This document shows, one piece after another, positions 14,740-24,674 of a stretch of 56,370 bases of DNA. Source of the stretch: a virus; IMG/VR virus record IMGVR_UViG_3300042474_000510, positions 1-56,370 of that record; one strand, written 5' to 3'. Every line of letters begins with the position of its first letter. Positions within the stretch are counted from its first letter, which is position 1. Both the position numbers and the translations under genes were made by a program. The notes below the pieces were generated by a model that saw only the letters and a program-made list of their open reading frames with translations, ran no database searches and had not been told where the DNA came from.

Positions 14740-15357
14740 TTAACCTATACGACGATAATAACCATTATCAAAAATCCAAGTAGCGAATGAACCAGAGTTT
14801 GCTAAGTCAACGCTAGTAGTGAATACTCCATTGGATAGATTCTCAATTCTGTTTGGACTTAGTGTAGTAACTGTTGTCTTATATAGATCTCCGTTACTGG
14901 CACACTTAACTGTATAGATCTTACCATTAGATATAGAACCATCAACTGGTAAAGTAACAGTAATAATAGAAGCTGAAACATCAGATCTACAAATAAAAAC
15001 TTCCTGAGAACTATTAGCTGAATGATTGTTCCAAGAAATAGTTAACATACTTCTGCTTAAAGAAGTGCTAGTAAGATTAGCTTGTAGTTGTGTTTTAGTT
15101 GGATAGTTAACAAGATTTGATGTTAAGATTGAATTGGCGTAAGCCACGGCATTAGAATACGCCGTGGCTGCTGATGTATTTACTAAGTTAGCTGCGGTTG
15201 TAGCGATAGATGCAGCGACGTTAGAAATAAAGTTGTTAACAGTAATAGTTCTGACCGAAGGTGCCCCTGAAGGATCTCGGAGGACTAAAACCCTGTCAGT
15301 GGAAGCAACGTTAGTTGTGACCGGAAGTTCAGATACTCTTTTACTGTTATCAGCCAT
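14740..15357 (-). CDS. Putative tail-fibre or virion structural protein
   Basis: The 205-residue protein begins MADNSKRVSELPVTTNVAST, a common N-terminal adaptor of phage fibre proteins, followed by Ala/Thr/Ser-rich helices and a beta-rich C-terminal domain ending WIFDNGYYRRIG. It sits immediately downstream of another structural gene. A short tail fibre or fibre-like decoration is likely, but the exact position is unknown. Confidence 0.65.
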   Translation of the reverse strand: MADNSKRVSELPVTTNVASTDRVLVLRDPSGAPSVRTITVNNFISNVAASIATTAANLVNTSAATAYSNAVAYANSILTSNLVNYPTKTQLQANLTSTSLSRSMLTISWNNHSANSSQEVFICRSDVSASIITVTLPVDGSISNGKIYTVKCASNGDLYKTTVTTLSPNRIENLSNGVFTTSVDLANSGSFATWIFDNGYYRRIG

Positions 15358-15367
15358 TTATCACCTA

Positions 15368-15994
15368 TTAAGCAGTAGCTGTGAATTTAGCGACTGCTGT
15401 ATTAACAGAAGCAGCACCGGTAGCAGAAGCAACCGCCTTAACCCAAGTATTAACGCCTAGTGTAGCGATATTTGCGGTAAGGGTAGCTGATGTTTGACCG
15501 CTAAATGCAGTATTACCAACTGTAGTTGTATAGGTAACGTTATCTGTTGATTTATACCATAGATAGCTAATTGAAGCTCCTGATGGAACTGAAGTAGCTG
15601 CTGCAGTAAACGTTCTAGAAATATTACCAGAAACGCTACCAGAATTAGCGGCTGGATTAGTTGTAATAGTTAGTGTATAATCTGGGAATGAAGTGTCCTC
15701 AGCATCTCCAGTAATACCGCCAGCTACTAGAACTTCGTCAAAGATACGTCCAGAGCGACCGCCTTGACCAGTTGTTCTTAGAACCCAACCAGTATGAGCT
15801 GTTCTACCGCTACCAGCAGCAATTTCGTTATCGTCAACGGCATATTGACCAACCGTTACGCCGTCAAAATATGCGTTAGATGTAGTATTACCAAATAGAA
15901 GATCTCTATTATTTGTATTAGGTGCTTTTTTCAACTGTGCAGGAGCATAGATAGTTGAATTAGAAGCAGCGTCGTTTTTACCCCATAATGGCAT
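15368..15994 (-). CDS. Virion structural protein with Ig-like domain
   Basis: The 208-residue protein starts MPLWGKNDAASNSTIYAPA and has TGWVLRTTGQGGRSGRIFDE, both typical of a small structural protein of T4-like marine phages. The C-terminal half (about 115-208, beta-rich with SISYLWYKSTDNVTY) is an Ig-like domain of the kind displayed on capsids or tails to bind surfaces. The start is preceded by AATAAATA, a one-base variant of the late octamer, at about 16013. Confidence 0.7.
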   Translation of the reverse strand: MPLWGKNDAASNSTIYAPAQLKKAPNTNNRDLLFGNTTSNAYFDGVTVGQYAVDDNEIAAGSGRTAHTGWVLRTTGQGGRSGRIFDEVLVAGGITGDAEDTSFPDYTLTITTNPAANSGSVSGNISRTFTAAATSVPSGASISYLWYKSTDNVTYTTTVGNTAFSGQTSATLTANIATLGVNTWVKAVASATGAASVNTAVAKFTATA

Positions 15995-16026
15995 TTTTAG
16001 TCCTCCTAGATATTTTATTGTATTTA

Positions 16027-16299
16027 TTAATCTTTTAATCCTAGCATATCCGATAGATAATCAGATTTGCTGTTTATAAGTTTGTGTAATTCGCCTTCTT
16101 GAATCGTATGATAACCTTTATGGAACTTAACATTTTCATTTTTAATATTTTTAGTTCCCTTGGCGACAATTAATTCACTATCATCAGACTTTCTTTCTAT
16201 AATAGAAAGATTTTCTACAGTATTTGGTTTTGGTGGAGGAGCCTGTCTCTTTGGCTCCTCCTTTTTACCTATAATAAGGTTATTGCAAATAATAGTCAT
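16027..16299 (-). CDS. Small protein of the structural module
   Basis: The 90-residue protein has a Pro-rich hinge (KKEEPKRQAPPPKPN) and a lysine-rich body (FHKGYHTIQEGELHKLI). Its ATG shares one base with the stop of the 689-residue gene upstream. The function is unknown. Confidence 0.6.
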   Translation of the reverse strand: MTIICNNLIIGKKEEPKRQAPPPKPNTVENLSIIERKSDDSELIVAKGTKNIKNENVKFHKGYHTIQEGELHKLINSKSDYLSDMLGLKD

Positions 16300-18368
16300 T
16301 ACTTCTTTGAATCAGTTAGTGTTTTTCTTGGTAGCTTCTCAGAAGTTGTATTATCTACTGTTTCACCAGAGTCGGCTGGAGCAACAGAAGCTGTTTCGAA
16401 GATCGATTCGAAATGAGCTAGTTCATTCTCTGAGAACATAATCTCTTCAACTTCTTCAGAAACCGATGGACCCTTTGGATTCATATTTCTTAGCTTTGAA
16501 GCTGAAGAACCTTTTTCACCGGCTACGTTTGTCTGATACTGCTTGCCCTTCCATGTAAAGTCTCCACCCTTACCACCAGCAGCCTTTCTAGCAGCAGCGA
16601 AAGCTGCACCGAAAGAACCTGATTTAGCAGTTGAGCTACCACCGAGGCTTGATGGACGATGTGGTGGTAGTGGAGCAGTTGTTGCTGAGCTATAGTTTGA
16701 ATGAGCAGTTGTTGATAACTGTGATGGGCTAGTAGCACCACCAACGTTAGCTTTGCTTCCCTGACCAGGCGCTCTATTTGCCTGATCTACCTTTGGTTTT
16801 GGGAGTGGAGCAGCTACGCCTGTACCACCACTTTGGGCAACATTATCGCGTGGACGACCGCTTGATACTGGTAGAGTTTGAGTCTTAGCAGCATCTCTAT
16901 TTTGAGCAGCGTTTACTCTATCTCTAATCATAGAATGACCAGCAACCGTAGCACCACCAACGCCAGCAGCGACAGCGGCAGCACCGGGTTTATCAGCAAT
17001 AACCTTGGCGCCTTTACCAGCTACATTAGCGGCTCTATCAGCTGTTGTTGCTGAAGTAAACTTACCAGCGGCTCTACCGGGAGAAACATTTAAACCACTA
17101 GCGCCTCTGCTAAAGTTTTTAGCTGCGCTACCCCAAACGCCTTCTTCGATCTCTTCAGCTTCTTCACGAACGCCCTTCTTATCAAGTGCGCCCTTTGCCT
17201 TTGAGATTACATCACCAGCAGCGTTACCGCCCTTATAGCCAGTGTATGGTTTTGTTGGTGTTGATGGGTCAACATACTTCTTTGGATCTTTTGTTACAGC
17301 TGGACCAACATTCTCACTGCCTTTTGGACCAATAACGCCCTCTTCAACGTTCTTTGAAACAACTGAACGGCGATGCTTTAGATAAGAGTCTGACTTATCA
17401 ACCTTACCATCGTTGTTAACGTCATCGTCTTCCTTGCCAACTGGATCTAGCTTCTTTAGCTTCTTAGCAGCTTCAAAGATATTTCCAGAATTTACTGATT
17501 GTAGCTTTAGAAAAGCTGAGATTAGATCCTTATTGTCTTCCATTTCTGTTGATTCCTGTGTTGGTTGTTTGCCTCTTCTGGCCATGTTTTTGACGGATTG
17601 ATTTGCTACTGGAGCAGCTGGTGCTGGTGCCGTAGTGGTTGTTTGTTGTGGTGTAGCTGGTGCAGTTGCTGGTGGGGTAGTAGCTTGTGGCTTAGCTCCA
17701 CCAATATTAATATCAGGTAATGTATGCTTAACTGGCGCAGGTTCGATTGGTTTAACATCACCACCAACATTTACCTTTGTCTGCTTACCAGTAGATACAT
17801 ACTTCTCTACTGGTTTCTTAGCTGTACCTGTACCACGAATGTTTGTCTGATACTTCTTACCTTGATATTCAAACTGTCCTGTAGTCTTAGCGCCTTTTTC
17901 CGAAGCAGCCTTTCTAGCAGCAGAGAAAGCTTGACCAAAAGTCATTGGCTTAGAGGGTGTGGTAGTAGATGTAGCAGCTGGCTTAGCTGGAGTTGAACCA
18001 CCAGAAGCTGGAGCAGAAGTAGCTGGAGTTGTAGGAGTTTCTTCTCCCTTTTTACCAGTTAAAGCAACAGCGGCAGCACCGGCACCGGCAACTCCTGATA
18101 ATACCGATGAAACCTTATCAGCTTTAGTTGAAGTTACTGGTCTAGCTGGACCCTTTGGTTCAGCTTTTGCTTTTGGAGTTGTAGGAGTATATCTTGGTGA
18201 TGGATATGATTCACCGCCCTTTGCTGTCTCTCCACCAACTACTTTAGCAGAAGAACCAGCGGTTGACTTTGGACCATGGATCTCACCTTCCAAAGGCTTA
18301 ACCTTTGGTTTTCTTACCTTTGATACGTAAGAAAAAAACTTACCCAATCCTTCGTTAATATCGTCCAT
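16299..18368 (-). CDS. Very large low-complexity virion-type protein
   Basis: The 689-residue protein is mostly Ala, Pro, Thr, Ser and Gly linkers. It contains two copies of a module [16 protein letters not shown]…[12 protein letters not shown] and [16 protein letters not shown]…[12 protein letters not shown], about 45 residues each. The same module recurs in the gene at 20697. The tail ([20 protein letters not shown], then [11 protein letters not shown]) resembles C-termini of T4-like structural proteins. The linker composition suggests an extended or internal virion protein. No enzymatic domain was seen. Confidence 0.65.
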   Translation of the reverse strand: MDDINEGLGKFFSYVSKVRKPKVKPLEGEIHGPKSTAGSSAKVVGGETAKGGESYPSPRYTPTTPKAKAEPKGPARPVTSTKADKVSSVLSGVAGAGAAAVALTGKKGEETPTTPATSAPASGGSTPAKPAATSTTTPSKPMTFGQAFSAARKAASEKGAKTTGQFEYQGKKYQTNIRGTGTAKKPVEKYVSTGKQTKVNVGGDVKPIEPAPVKHTLPDINIGGAKPQATTPPATAPATPQQTTTTAPAPAAPVANQSVKNMARRGKQPTQESTEMEDNKDLISAFLKLQSVNSGNIFEAAKKLKKLDPVGKEDDDVNNDGKVDKSDSYLKHRRSVVSKNVEEGVIGPKGSENVGPAVTKDPKKYVDPSTPTKPYTGYKGGNAAGDVISKAKGALDKKGVREEAEEIEEGVWGSAAKNFSRGASGLNVSPGRAAGKFTSATTADRAANVAGKGAKVIADKPGAAAVAAGVGGATVAGHSMIRDRVNAAQNRDAAKTQTLPVSSGRPRDNVAQSGGTGVAAPLPKPKVDQANRAPGQGSKANVGGATSPSQLSTTAHSNYSSATTAPLPPHRPSSLGGSSTAKSGSFGAAFAAARKAAGGKGGDFTWKGKQYQTNVAGEKGSSASKLRNMNPKGPSVSEEVEEIMFSENELAHFESIFETASVAPADSGETVDNTTSEKLPRKTLTDSKK

Positions 18369-18403
18369 TTAAACTGTTCCTCTGAAAGTTTTTGTAATAT
18401 TTA

Positions 18404-20260
18404 TTATTTCAGCTTTATTGGCTCACCTTGAGCTAAAGGCTTAACCTTTGCCTTGGGTTCTAATTTAATACCTTCACCGGGAGCTAATGGCTTTTCGCTC
18501 TTTAAAGGTTCTTTAGGTTCTCTAACGCCTAAAGTCTCGCCTGCTTTTCTCATATAGTCAGCAGCTGTGCTTGCTCCGGGTATTTTACCGATAGCTTTAC
18601 CAACTTCTTGACCAACTTTAGTTTGTCTAGCTAGATACTCTGCGCCTTTAGAAAGTAATCCACCAACTTCAGCTGCGGCACCTGGAGGCGTAGCAGTAGT
18701 AGCAACATCCCATGCTGCTCCTTTATAATCACCTTTCTTAAACTTTTCATAGGGATCGGTGAAAACTGATTTAGCGGTATCTATAGCAGTTTGTTTAACG
18801 TCCTTAGCATCACCACCGTAATACTTAGCAGCGGCGGCACCAGCTGCACCACTTGCTGCGGTAGTAGCGGCAGTTGTACCGATGGCGCTCTTAGCTAATT
18901 TACCAATAACGCCTTCTGCTACGTTAAGATCAACAATCTTTTCTGGAGGATTAATGATAATTGGTGGGTTATCATAAACTCTTGTCTTACCATCTGTAAG
19001 ATCATCTTTACCAGCGCCAGTTTCCTTAACAACTTTTTTGACAACTTTGGCTAAGTTTCTACCTTCATCTATTACGTTCTTAATAGAAGCGTTTCTTGCT
19101 AGTGTCTTTTGCTTAGTATTCTTTCTACCAACATATTCTAGTTCTTTACGATCACCAGCATCTTTTCTAGGAACATTCTCAATGCTTCTGCGTTCGTTTT
19201 CTTCTTTCATAGAAGCATATCTTGTTTCTTTTTTAGCAAAGTGAGTCTTAACTTTAACTGGAACGTAATCTAAAATATCAAAGTTAGCATCATGTGGAAC
19301 ACCAAGCTTTGGACCCTTGAAACTAAAAGCTTTTGGCTTAGCAGGGGTTGGTGGATTTGTACCGGCTGGTGGAATTGGTGGGATTGCTACCATTGGCTTA
19401 GTATTAGTTGGAGCAGCAACCTTTGGTTCTGTTGCAGGTGTAGTCGTAACCGTAGGAGCAACTACTGGTGTAGTAGTTGATGACTTAGTTGGTGTTTCGG
19501 TCTTAGTTGGAGTATCTGTCTTAACACCAGTTGTAGTTGTAGTTTTTGTTTCTGGTTTAACTTCAGTCTTTGTTTCTGGTGCTACTTTAGCTTTAGGGGC
19601 AACTGCTGTTTTAGTTGCAGGTGTAGTTGTAGTAGGTAACGTTGACTTCTTCGTAACAGTAGCAACTTCTTTACTACCAGCAGCGGCTGGAAGACCAGAC
19701 TTTGTAACTACAGCTGGAACGTTATGAGTTGGTGCTGTTCTTAAATGACTTAGAAAATCAACAACTTTAGTTTTAACGCCCTCATTAACCTTACCTTGTA
19801 GAGTCATACTTGACTTCTCTTTAGCAAGCGATCTTTGTCTTGAGACGTTCTCAGGCGCCTGTGATTCGCTTCCCTCTGTGCTTTTTCCAGGTGGTCTGAT
19901 ATGAGGAGTTGAAGTTCTTACAGACTTAAATTGATTACCTTGAAACTTATCGGTTCCCATATGACCAACAGCTTCATCCATCTTATCTTCACTGCCAGGA
20001 AGTTTGCTATCCTCTTCATCTTCTTTTACTTTTTTCTTTGAGCTTTCGGCGTGTAGCTTACCTTCGCCACCAGTGCCGCTACCAACTAATCCGCCAACGT
20101 CCTCATCAATTGGCTTGCTATCTTTAGCACCAAAGGACGATTCCTTTCTGACTACTTTCTTGATAGCGTGCTCAAGAGTAATCTTAGGTTGATCCGATGG
20201 AGTAAAGTTGCCTGTAGCAATATTTCTGATGACGTGTTCTAAGCTTAGTTTATCGCTCAT
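18404..20260 (-). CDS. Large Pro/Thr-rich virion-type protein
   Basis: The ATG at 20260 gives 618 residues (an upstream ATG at 20299 would overlap dps). It opens SDKLSLEHVIRNIATGNF, with a repeat-like SLEHVIRNIA / TLEHAIKKVV. It continues with a Thr/Pro/Lys linker (about 200-300) and ends with a helical Ala-rich region. No catalytic domain was recognised. Its neighbours and composition suggest a virion component, perhaps an internal or capsid-linked protein. Confidence 0.6.
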   Translation of the reverse strand: MSDKLSLEHVIRNIATGNFTPSDQPKITLEHAIKKVVRKESSFGAKDSKPIDEDVGGLVGSGTGGEGKLHAESSKKKVKEDEEDSKLPGSEDKMDEAVGHMGTDKFQGNQFKSVRTSTPHIRPPGKSTEGSESQAPENVSRQRSLAKEKSSMTLQGKVNEGVKTKVVDFLSHLRTAPTHNVPAVVTKSGLPAAAGSKEVATVTKKSTLPTTTTPATKTAVAPKAKVAPETKTEVKPETKTTTTTGVKTDTPTKTETPTKSSTTTPVVAPTVTTTPATEPKVAAPTNTKPMVAIPPIPPAGTNPPTPAKPKAFSFKGPKLGVPHDANFDILDYVPVKVKTHFAKKETRYASMKEENERRSIENVPRKDAGDRKELEYVGRKNTKQKTLARNASIKNVIDEGRNLAKVVKKVVKETGAGKDDLTDGKTRVYDNPPIIINPPEKIVDLNVAEGVIGKLAKSAIGTTAATTAASGAAGAAAAKYYGGDAKDVKQTAIDTAKSVFTDPYEKFKKGDYKGAAWDVATTATPPGAAAEVGGLLSKGAEYLARQTKVGQEVGKAIGKIPGASTAADYMRKAGETLGVREPKEPLKSEKPLAPGEGIKLEPKAKVKPLAQGEPIKLK

Positions 20261-20262
20261 TG

Positions 20263-20697
20263 TTATACCTTTATAAACGATCTTAACATCCAACCCCATT
20301 TTTCATGGGCAGTGATGCGATCTTGAATAAAATTTGAAATACCGAATTTTCTATCTCTTTCGGCTAAAGCATATGCTCTATTCAAAGAAGCTAATACTCT
20401 CTCATTATCATTAGCTAATTTGGTTATCATCATTAGAGCTTCTGGAACATTCTTTTCTTCTTGAATAGTTGTTAACTCAAGAAAACGAATCATTGAACCG
20501 GGAGCAAAAGCATCTAAAGTTCTAATACTTTCAGCAATACCATCTGCTGCGTCTGATACTTCGTTATATATCTCATCGAAGAACTTGTGATATTCAGAGA
20601 AACTGGTGCTTCTTACATTCCAATGAAAGTTCTGTGCCTTAATAGCAAAAACATAAGTGTCAGCTAAAGCAACCTTTAGAGCTTCAGTTAAATCCAT
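20263..20697 (-). CDS. dps: Dps-like ferritin-fold protein
   Basis: The 144-residue protein is a four-helix Dps. All ferroxidase ligands are present with family spacing: H25 (NFHWNV), H37 (YHKFF), D52 and E56 (DAADGIAE). Dps dodecamers oxidise and store Fe(II) with peroxide and may shield DNA. It lies inside the virion-protein module between two large structural-type genes, so it may be made late or packaged. A Bfd-like ferredoxin (24856-25041) lies 4 kb away on the same strand. Confidence 0.88.
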   Translation of the reverse strand: MDLTEALKVALADTYVFAIKAQNFHWNVRSTSFSEYHKFFDEIYNEVSDAADGIAESIRTLDAFAPGSMIRFLELTTIQEEKNVPEALMMITKLANDNERVLASLNRAYALAERDRKFGISNFIQDRITAHEKWGWMLRSFIKV

Positions 20698-22847
20698 TAT
20701 TCATCGCCTCCACCAGATGATCCACTCTTTCCGGGTGGATGCTTTTCAATTTTACCAGATGCCATACGAACAGCTACCATAGGCGTAGAAACGTTTGTTC
20801 TTTTACCTGTTGTTCCTTCTGGAACTGATAACTCTTCTTTAACGCTTGATGCCTTTAACTTTGTAGAAGGTAGATACTTCTCACCCTTTACGTTTGTCTG
20901 GAACTCTTTACCACCGTATGAGAACTTACCTTTACCACCAACTTCTGAACGAGCAGCCTTGAAAGCTTGTCCACGAGAGAAGTAATCAGGACGACTTGGA
21001 GGTGTTGGTGCGTTAACTACTGGATTAGAAGCCTTTGGTGCTTCTGGTGCCTTTGGAGCTTCATACTTCTTAGGCGTTAGAACTTGTTTCTCATAATCGG
21101 AAACAGAACGACCTTGTGCCTTATATGAAATACCTTTAGCTACATCAGATTGTCTCTGGAACTCTGATTTCTTTTCGCCAGCTGGTGTTGGTTCCATTAC
21201 TGTGGCAGCAGCAGTGACAGCTGGACCTGTAGCAATACGAGCAACCTTACCTAGAAGACCAGCTGCCTTACCAGCAGCGGCTGGAATCTCAACTGGAGCA
21301 GTTGGTTTAACTTTAGCCTTACCTGCGTCGCTCATACCAGAAGATAGCTTAAATCCACCGCTCTTTTCTACGCCACCAGAAGTAGCACTAACAGTAGTTG
21401 GTCTTGAAGAAGAACCGAAACTAGCCGTTGGCTTTGGAGCAGACGTTGGAGCAGAAGCAGTCTTTGGTGCTGGCTGATTAGCAGAAACACGCTGTGGAGT
21501 TAACGTCTTTGCTGTAGCAGACGTTGAACCAGAAGTCATTGATCTCATACCGCCTGGATTGCTTGGAGAAGAAGTGCTATATCTTGTTGGACCAGTTCTT
21601 CTTAGTCCTTCGCCACCGGGAGCAGAACGTCTTGAAAGCTCAATACGAGCGGTTCTTGAAAGTTTTGATGGACCCATAGAAGAAGCGGTTGGAGCATGAG
21701 CCGCAGTAGCAGTAGCACCAACGTCTTCTGATACCTCTTTCTTCTTCTTAGCTGCTACCATTAGACGAGCAGCACGATGAATACCTTCTTCTCTCTTATG
21801 ATGCTCACCAGGCTTCTTTTCTTTTTCTCTAGTAGCTTTCATAGCTTTATTTGTATAATCTAATCTTAGCTTCTCTGAAGTCTCGTTAATTTCTGTCTCT
21901 TCGCAATTCCATTTACGTAGTGAAAGAGCCTTACGAGTTGGTCTGCCTTTTTCGTCCTTCATTGGACCTGGCATACCACCCATTCTAGCACAGAAAGACT
22001 TACGACGCTTAGCTGCTTTACTGTCTGGATCTAATTTCGATGGAGGAGTTGTTACAGCTGTTTGTAGTTTTGAGCCTGGATTTTCTCTACGATAGGACTC
22101 AACGCCCTTTTTGTTAAGACCGCCTTCTGGGTTCTTACCTTCTTTACGCTGCCAAGCTGCGCTTTCCTTAACAACTCTCTTGATGACTTGACCGGGAGTT
22201 GATCCCTTATAAATGGCAACTAATTCATCAGATCCATCGAATCTTGATGCTGACTTATCTGGATCGTTTGAGTGTTTTTCCATTCTTTCTTTGCCTTCTT
22301 CAAGACCAGCTTTGTTTAACTTTGTATAATAATCTGGCTTCTCGCCTAAATGAGCAAGAGCAATTCTTTTAGCATCAGCGGCATGAGTTGTGTGTTCTTT
22401 CTCTACCTTGATGCCCTGTTTAACAGCTTTGTTGATTTCTGAAACAGGCTTATCGTATTTCTTAGCTAATTGTTCAGGAGACATTACAGACTTGTTTAGT
22501 TCCTCTTCTTTAACAGGAACACAATTAGGAACGGTTCTACCATTCTTCTTTTTCATACCAATGGCTTCATAGCCCTTCCAGCATGCCTTCTTAAGGTCTT
22601 CGTCCAATTCCACTGCAAATCCTCCTGCGATAAAAGAATTTACACGATCAAAGGCGAACTGTTCTGGTGAGTTACCAAATTCTTCAACCCAAGTCGTGTA
22701 ACCACGACGATATACTTCCTCAAGAATATCGGTGGAAATACCTGATTTTTGTGATTTTTTGTATAGAGATAGCTTAGCTTCGTTAGTGAGAACTACGGCA
22801 GACTTTGCCTCTAGCTGAGAGTCATAATCGTTGAATTTCTTTACCAT
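20697..22847 (-). CDS. Large multi-domain virion-type protein (DUF5661/DUF6321-like)
   Basis: The ATG at 22847 gives 716 residues; a TTG at 22874 is an alternative. Blocks in order are SGISTDILEEVYRRGYTTWV with FAFDRVNSFIAGGF, CWKGYEAIGMKKKNGRTVPN, THAADAKRIALAHLGEKPDY (DUF5661-like), AWQRKEGKNPEGGLNKKG with CARMGGMPGP (DUF6321-like), a Ser/Ala/Thr/Pro linker, and a C-terminal copy of the FKAARSEVGGKGKFSYGGKE module. These blocks occur in head-associated phage proteins, but the function is unproven. The start is 69 bases downstream of an exact late octamer (22916-22923). Confidence 0.7.
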   Translation of the reverse strand: MVKKFNDYDSQLEAKSAVVLTNEAKLSLYKKSQKSGISTDILEEVYRRGYTTWVEEFGNSPEQFAFDRVNSFIAGGFAVELDEDLKKACWKGYEAIGMKKKNGRTVPNCVPVKEEELNKSVMSPEQLAKKYDKPVSEINKAVKQGIKVEKEHTTHAADAKRIALAHLGEKPDYYTKLNKAGLEEGKERMEKHSNDPDKSASRFDGSDELVAIYKGSTPGQVIKRVVKESAAWQRKEGKNPEGGLNKKGVESYRRENPGSKLQTAVTTPPSKLDPDSKAAKRRKSFCARMGGMPGPMKDEKGRPTRKALSLRKWNCEETEINETSEKLRLDYTNKAMKATREKEKKPGEHHKREEGIHRAARLMVAAKKKKEVSEDVGATATAAHAPTASSMGPSKLSRTARIELSRRSAPGGEGLRRTGPTRYSTSSPSNPGGMRSMTSGSTSATAKTLTPQRVSANQPAPKTASAPTSAPKPTASFGSSSRPTTVSATSGGVEKSGGFKLSSGMSDAGKAKVKPTAPVEIPAAAGKAAGLLGKVARIATGPAVTAAATVMEPTPAGEKKSEFQRQSDVAKGISYKAQGRSVSDYEKQVLTPKKYEAPKAPEAPKASNPVVNAPTPPSRPDYFSRGQAFKAARSEVGGKGKFSYGGKEFQTNVKGEKYLPSTKLKASSVKEELSVPEGTTGKRTNVSTPMVAVRMASGKIEKHPPGKSGSSGGGDE

Positions 22848-22915
22848 TTGGAGTTTCCCTTTAGGCTTATCCAATATTTAGCAGGTCTGCCGTAGCCTTA
22901 CTGCACTAACAATCT

Positions 22916-22923
22916 TATTTATA
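22916..22923 (-). promoter_or_regulatory. T4-type late promoter octamer (TATAAATA)
   Basis: The minus strand reads TATAAATA between the structural gene at 22931 and the 716-residue gene at 22847. The position gives a 69-base leader and makes this gene and the dps downstream of it candidate late genes. Confidence 0.6.
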
Positions 22924-22930
22924 AAAGATA

Positions 22931-24238
22931 TTATCTTGATACTTCTTCCCAGTCCATAGAAGCGTATATATCAGCAGCACCAGCATCAGATGCAGCAACT
23001 AATGTTAACTCATAAGGAGAGGAAGTAAGTCCATTTCTTTCCAGCTGAAACTTAAATAGTGCTTCTTTTAGAATATCAACAGGACTTGAACCCTGATTAG
23101 AACCACTGGTCCATCCGGACGCCAAAATTCTTCCACCAGCAAAACTTGTTCCTGTAAGATTATATTCAACAGCAGAATCATCTCCTGCAGTAGTCCATGT
23201 TCCGCCTGTAGTTGCACCAGAAGCTACTACTCTCCAATTATAATTAGCATTGTTGGTTATTCCTAGTATCGATAAAGCAGTAAGAATAACAATAGCATCA
23301 AGTCTATCAGGAGAAGCCTTCAATCTAATTGAGACAACTGGATAATATGTATTAACTGTTGTTAAATCTCTAGGAGCGCCAATAGCTGTTCCAATGGCTT
23401 GTTGTAATCCTCTTAGTTCATAACCGCCTTCTGAAATAACAGAGGTGCAAATTTGTTTTAAGATGCTTGAACCAGAAGTAGTTCCAGTATTTTTAATTTC
23501 ATAACGGCATGGTAATGAAGCTGTTGTAATATAAGTTGTTGTTACCAAATTTGAATGATAGAATGTATGACAATGAATAAATTTACCATCAATAACAAAC
23601 CCAAGTCTAACGCAACCAACACCAAGCCATTCAATATCCATCCATAGAATTTGAGCTTTTGTGATATCTAATGTTAGAAGAGAAGCACCAGCGCCGTCTA
23701 ATTTGTCAATATTCCAATTTGCCTGAGAAACTCTTGTTTCTTGCAAACCACCAGAGACAAAAGTTCTTTCAACAAAAGAAAGAGTTGTGCCATCTAATTC
23801 TAAATAAAAACCATTTTTGGCGCCGTAGTATCCAACACGTTGTCTTAAATTAGTTTTTGCTGTATTAAAAGCAAAAGTGTTCATAATCTGAAGGGATTTA
23901 CCAGGCTGATAAGAAAATACTTTAGTTGTTTCACGAACAACTTCTGCGTTTGTTGCCGTAGATACGTTTAGATTAACAAGACCTTCATTAGTAGAAAAGG
24001 CATAAGTTCCACCAGCGGTATTAGAAGTGGACCATAGATTGTTATCACGGTAACGATGAGAGGAATCAAAAAGAGTTAGTGGACTTGAAACTCTGGCTCT
24101 ACCAAAAGCATCAACGGCTGTTCCTGTAGGATTTGCTGGTCCAACTTGATTACCAAACTGATCGGCAAGCATAACAACTTCGAAAATAGTTTTACCATCT
24201 GGTAAGTATTGATGCGTATCTTTACGAAACTGTGCCAT
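22931..24238 (-). CDS. Virion structural protein
   Basis: The 435-residue, mostly beta-strand protein starts AQFRKDTHQYLPDGKTIFEV and has AVDAFGRARVSSPLTLFDS, a block I associate with structural proteins of large marine and freshwater myoviruses. The body is rich in Thr, Ser, Asn and Gly and ends with a conserved DWEEVSR. No enzymatic motif is visible. It shares one base with the stop of the upstream small gene. Confidence 0.75.
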   Translation of the reverse strand: MAQFRKDTHQYLPDGKTIFEVVMLADQFGNQVGPANPTGTAVDAFGRARVSSPLTLFDSSHRYRDNNLWSTSNTAGGTYAFSTNEGLVNLNVSTATNAEVVRETTKVFSYQPGKSLQIMNTFAFNTAKTNLRQRVGYYGAKNGFYLELDGTTLSFVERTFVSGGLQETRVSQANWNIDKLDGAGASLLTLDITKAQILWMDIEWLGVGCVRLGFVIDGKFIHCHTFYHSNLVTTTYITTASLPCRYEIKNTGTTSGSSILKQICTSVISEGGYELRGLQQAIGTAIGAPRDLTTVNTYYPVVSIRLKASPDRLDAIVILTALSILGITNNANYNWRVVASGATTGGTWTTAGDDSAVEYNLTGTSFAGGRILASGWTSGSNQGSSPVDILKEALFKFQLERNGLTSSPYELTLVAASDAGAADIYASMDWEEVSR

Positions 24239-24498
24239 TATTTCTTACCTTTGGTTTTCTTATTGTTCATATCAGTAGGATTGTGAGCTTTGATGCCAAT
24301 ATCGTCTCTATCATGATGATGGAAATCTTTCATCACCTTTAACATAGCGCCATTGACTTTATCGGAAGCAAGTTGATTGGTCGTGACATATTGACTTACA
24401 CCATCAACTGGGGCAGAAGGATCTCCTGTAACATAACCAAGACCTCTTACATCACCGGAAATTGTTTCTTCTTTGAAAAAATCTTTAAAAGAAAGCAT
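24238..24498 (-). CDS. Small protein upstream of structural gene
   Basis: The 86-residue protein starts MLSFKDFFKEE, the kind of short amphipathic N-terminus common among T4-like virion proteins. It ends with a His/Asp-rich and then Lys-rich tail (DFHHHDRDDIGIKAHN). The function is unknown. Confidence 0.6.
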   Translation of the reverse strand: MLSFKDFFKEETISGDVRGLGYVTGDPSAPVDGVSQYVTTNQLASDKVNGAMLKVMKDFHHHDRDDIGIKAHNPTDMNNKKTKGKK

Positions 24499-24540
24499 AT
24501 TGATCCTCTGAAACTCTACAATTTGTATTATTTAGGAAAA

Positions 24541-24569
24541 GAAAAAGGGCAAGCCTTTCGACTTGCCCC
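24541..24569 (-). terminator. Rho-independent terminator, leftward
   Basis: On the minus strand GGGCAAG and CTTGCCC (loop of eight) form a perfect 7-bp hairpin followed by TTTTTCTTTT. It ends transcription arriving from the Bfd-like and 63-residue genes, separating them from the structural module. Confidence 0.8.
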
Positions 24570-24674
24570 GATGAATTTCTAACAAAAATACGGTCGGGTG
24601 GAACCCCACCATTTACTCCCGACTATTCCGTGGCCCTTTCTTTATTAGGCTCGTGCCGCTTCCACTACTGTGGA
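24570..24674 (-). ncRNA. Possible structured small RNA before terminator
   Basis: The 105 bases between gene 24675 and the terminator contain no convincing gene. On the minus strand they fold into TCCAC-AGTA-GTGGA, and into a nested hairpin GTCGGG…CCCGAC enclosing GGTGG-GGTT-CCACC, directly followed by the terminator. The only frame (26 codons through the terminator hairpin) is not credible as a protein. A small RNA or a structured 3' untranslated region is possible. The family is unknown. Confidence 0.4.

Noticed and set aside
17005-21480. Long antisense frames opposite the Ala/Pro/Thr-rich genes
   Set aside because: Codon bias of the real genes (GCN, CCN, ACN) keeps the opposite strand open. 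The antisense proteins are Val/Gly/Leu low-complexity without motifs or ribosome sites.
16500-21500. Possible CRISPR or tandem-repeat array
   Set aside because: The apparent repetition comes from short Ala/Pro/Thr codon runs. No regular repeat-spacer periodicity was found here or elsewhere in the window.
24541-24620. A 26-codon frame running through the terminator hairpin
   Set aside because: It reads across a perfect intrinsic terminator and ends in a poly-Phe run made by the T-tract, so it is unlikely to be a gene.
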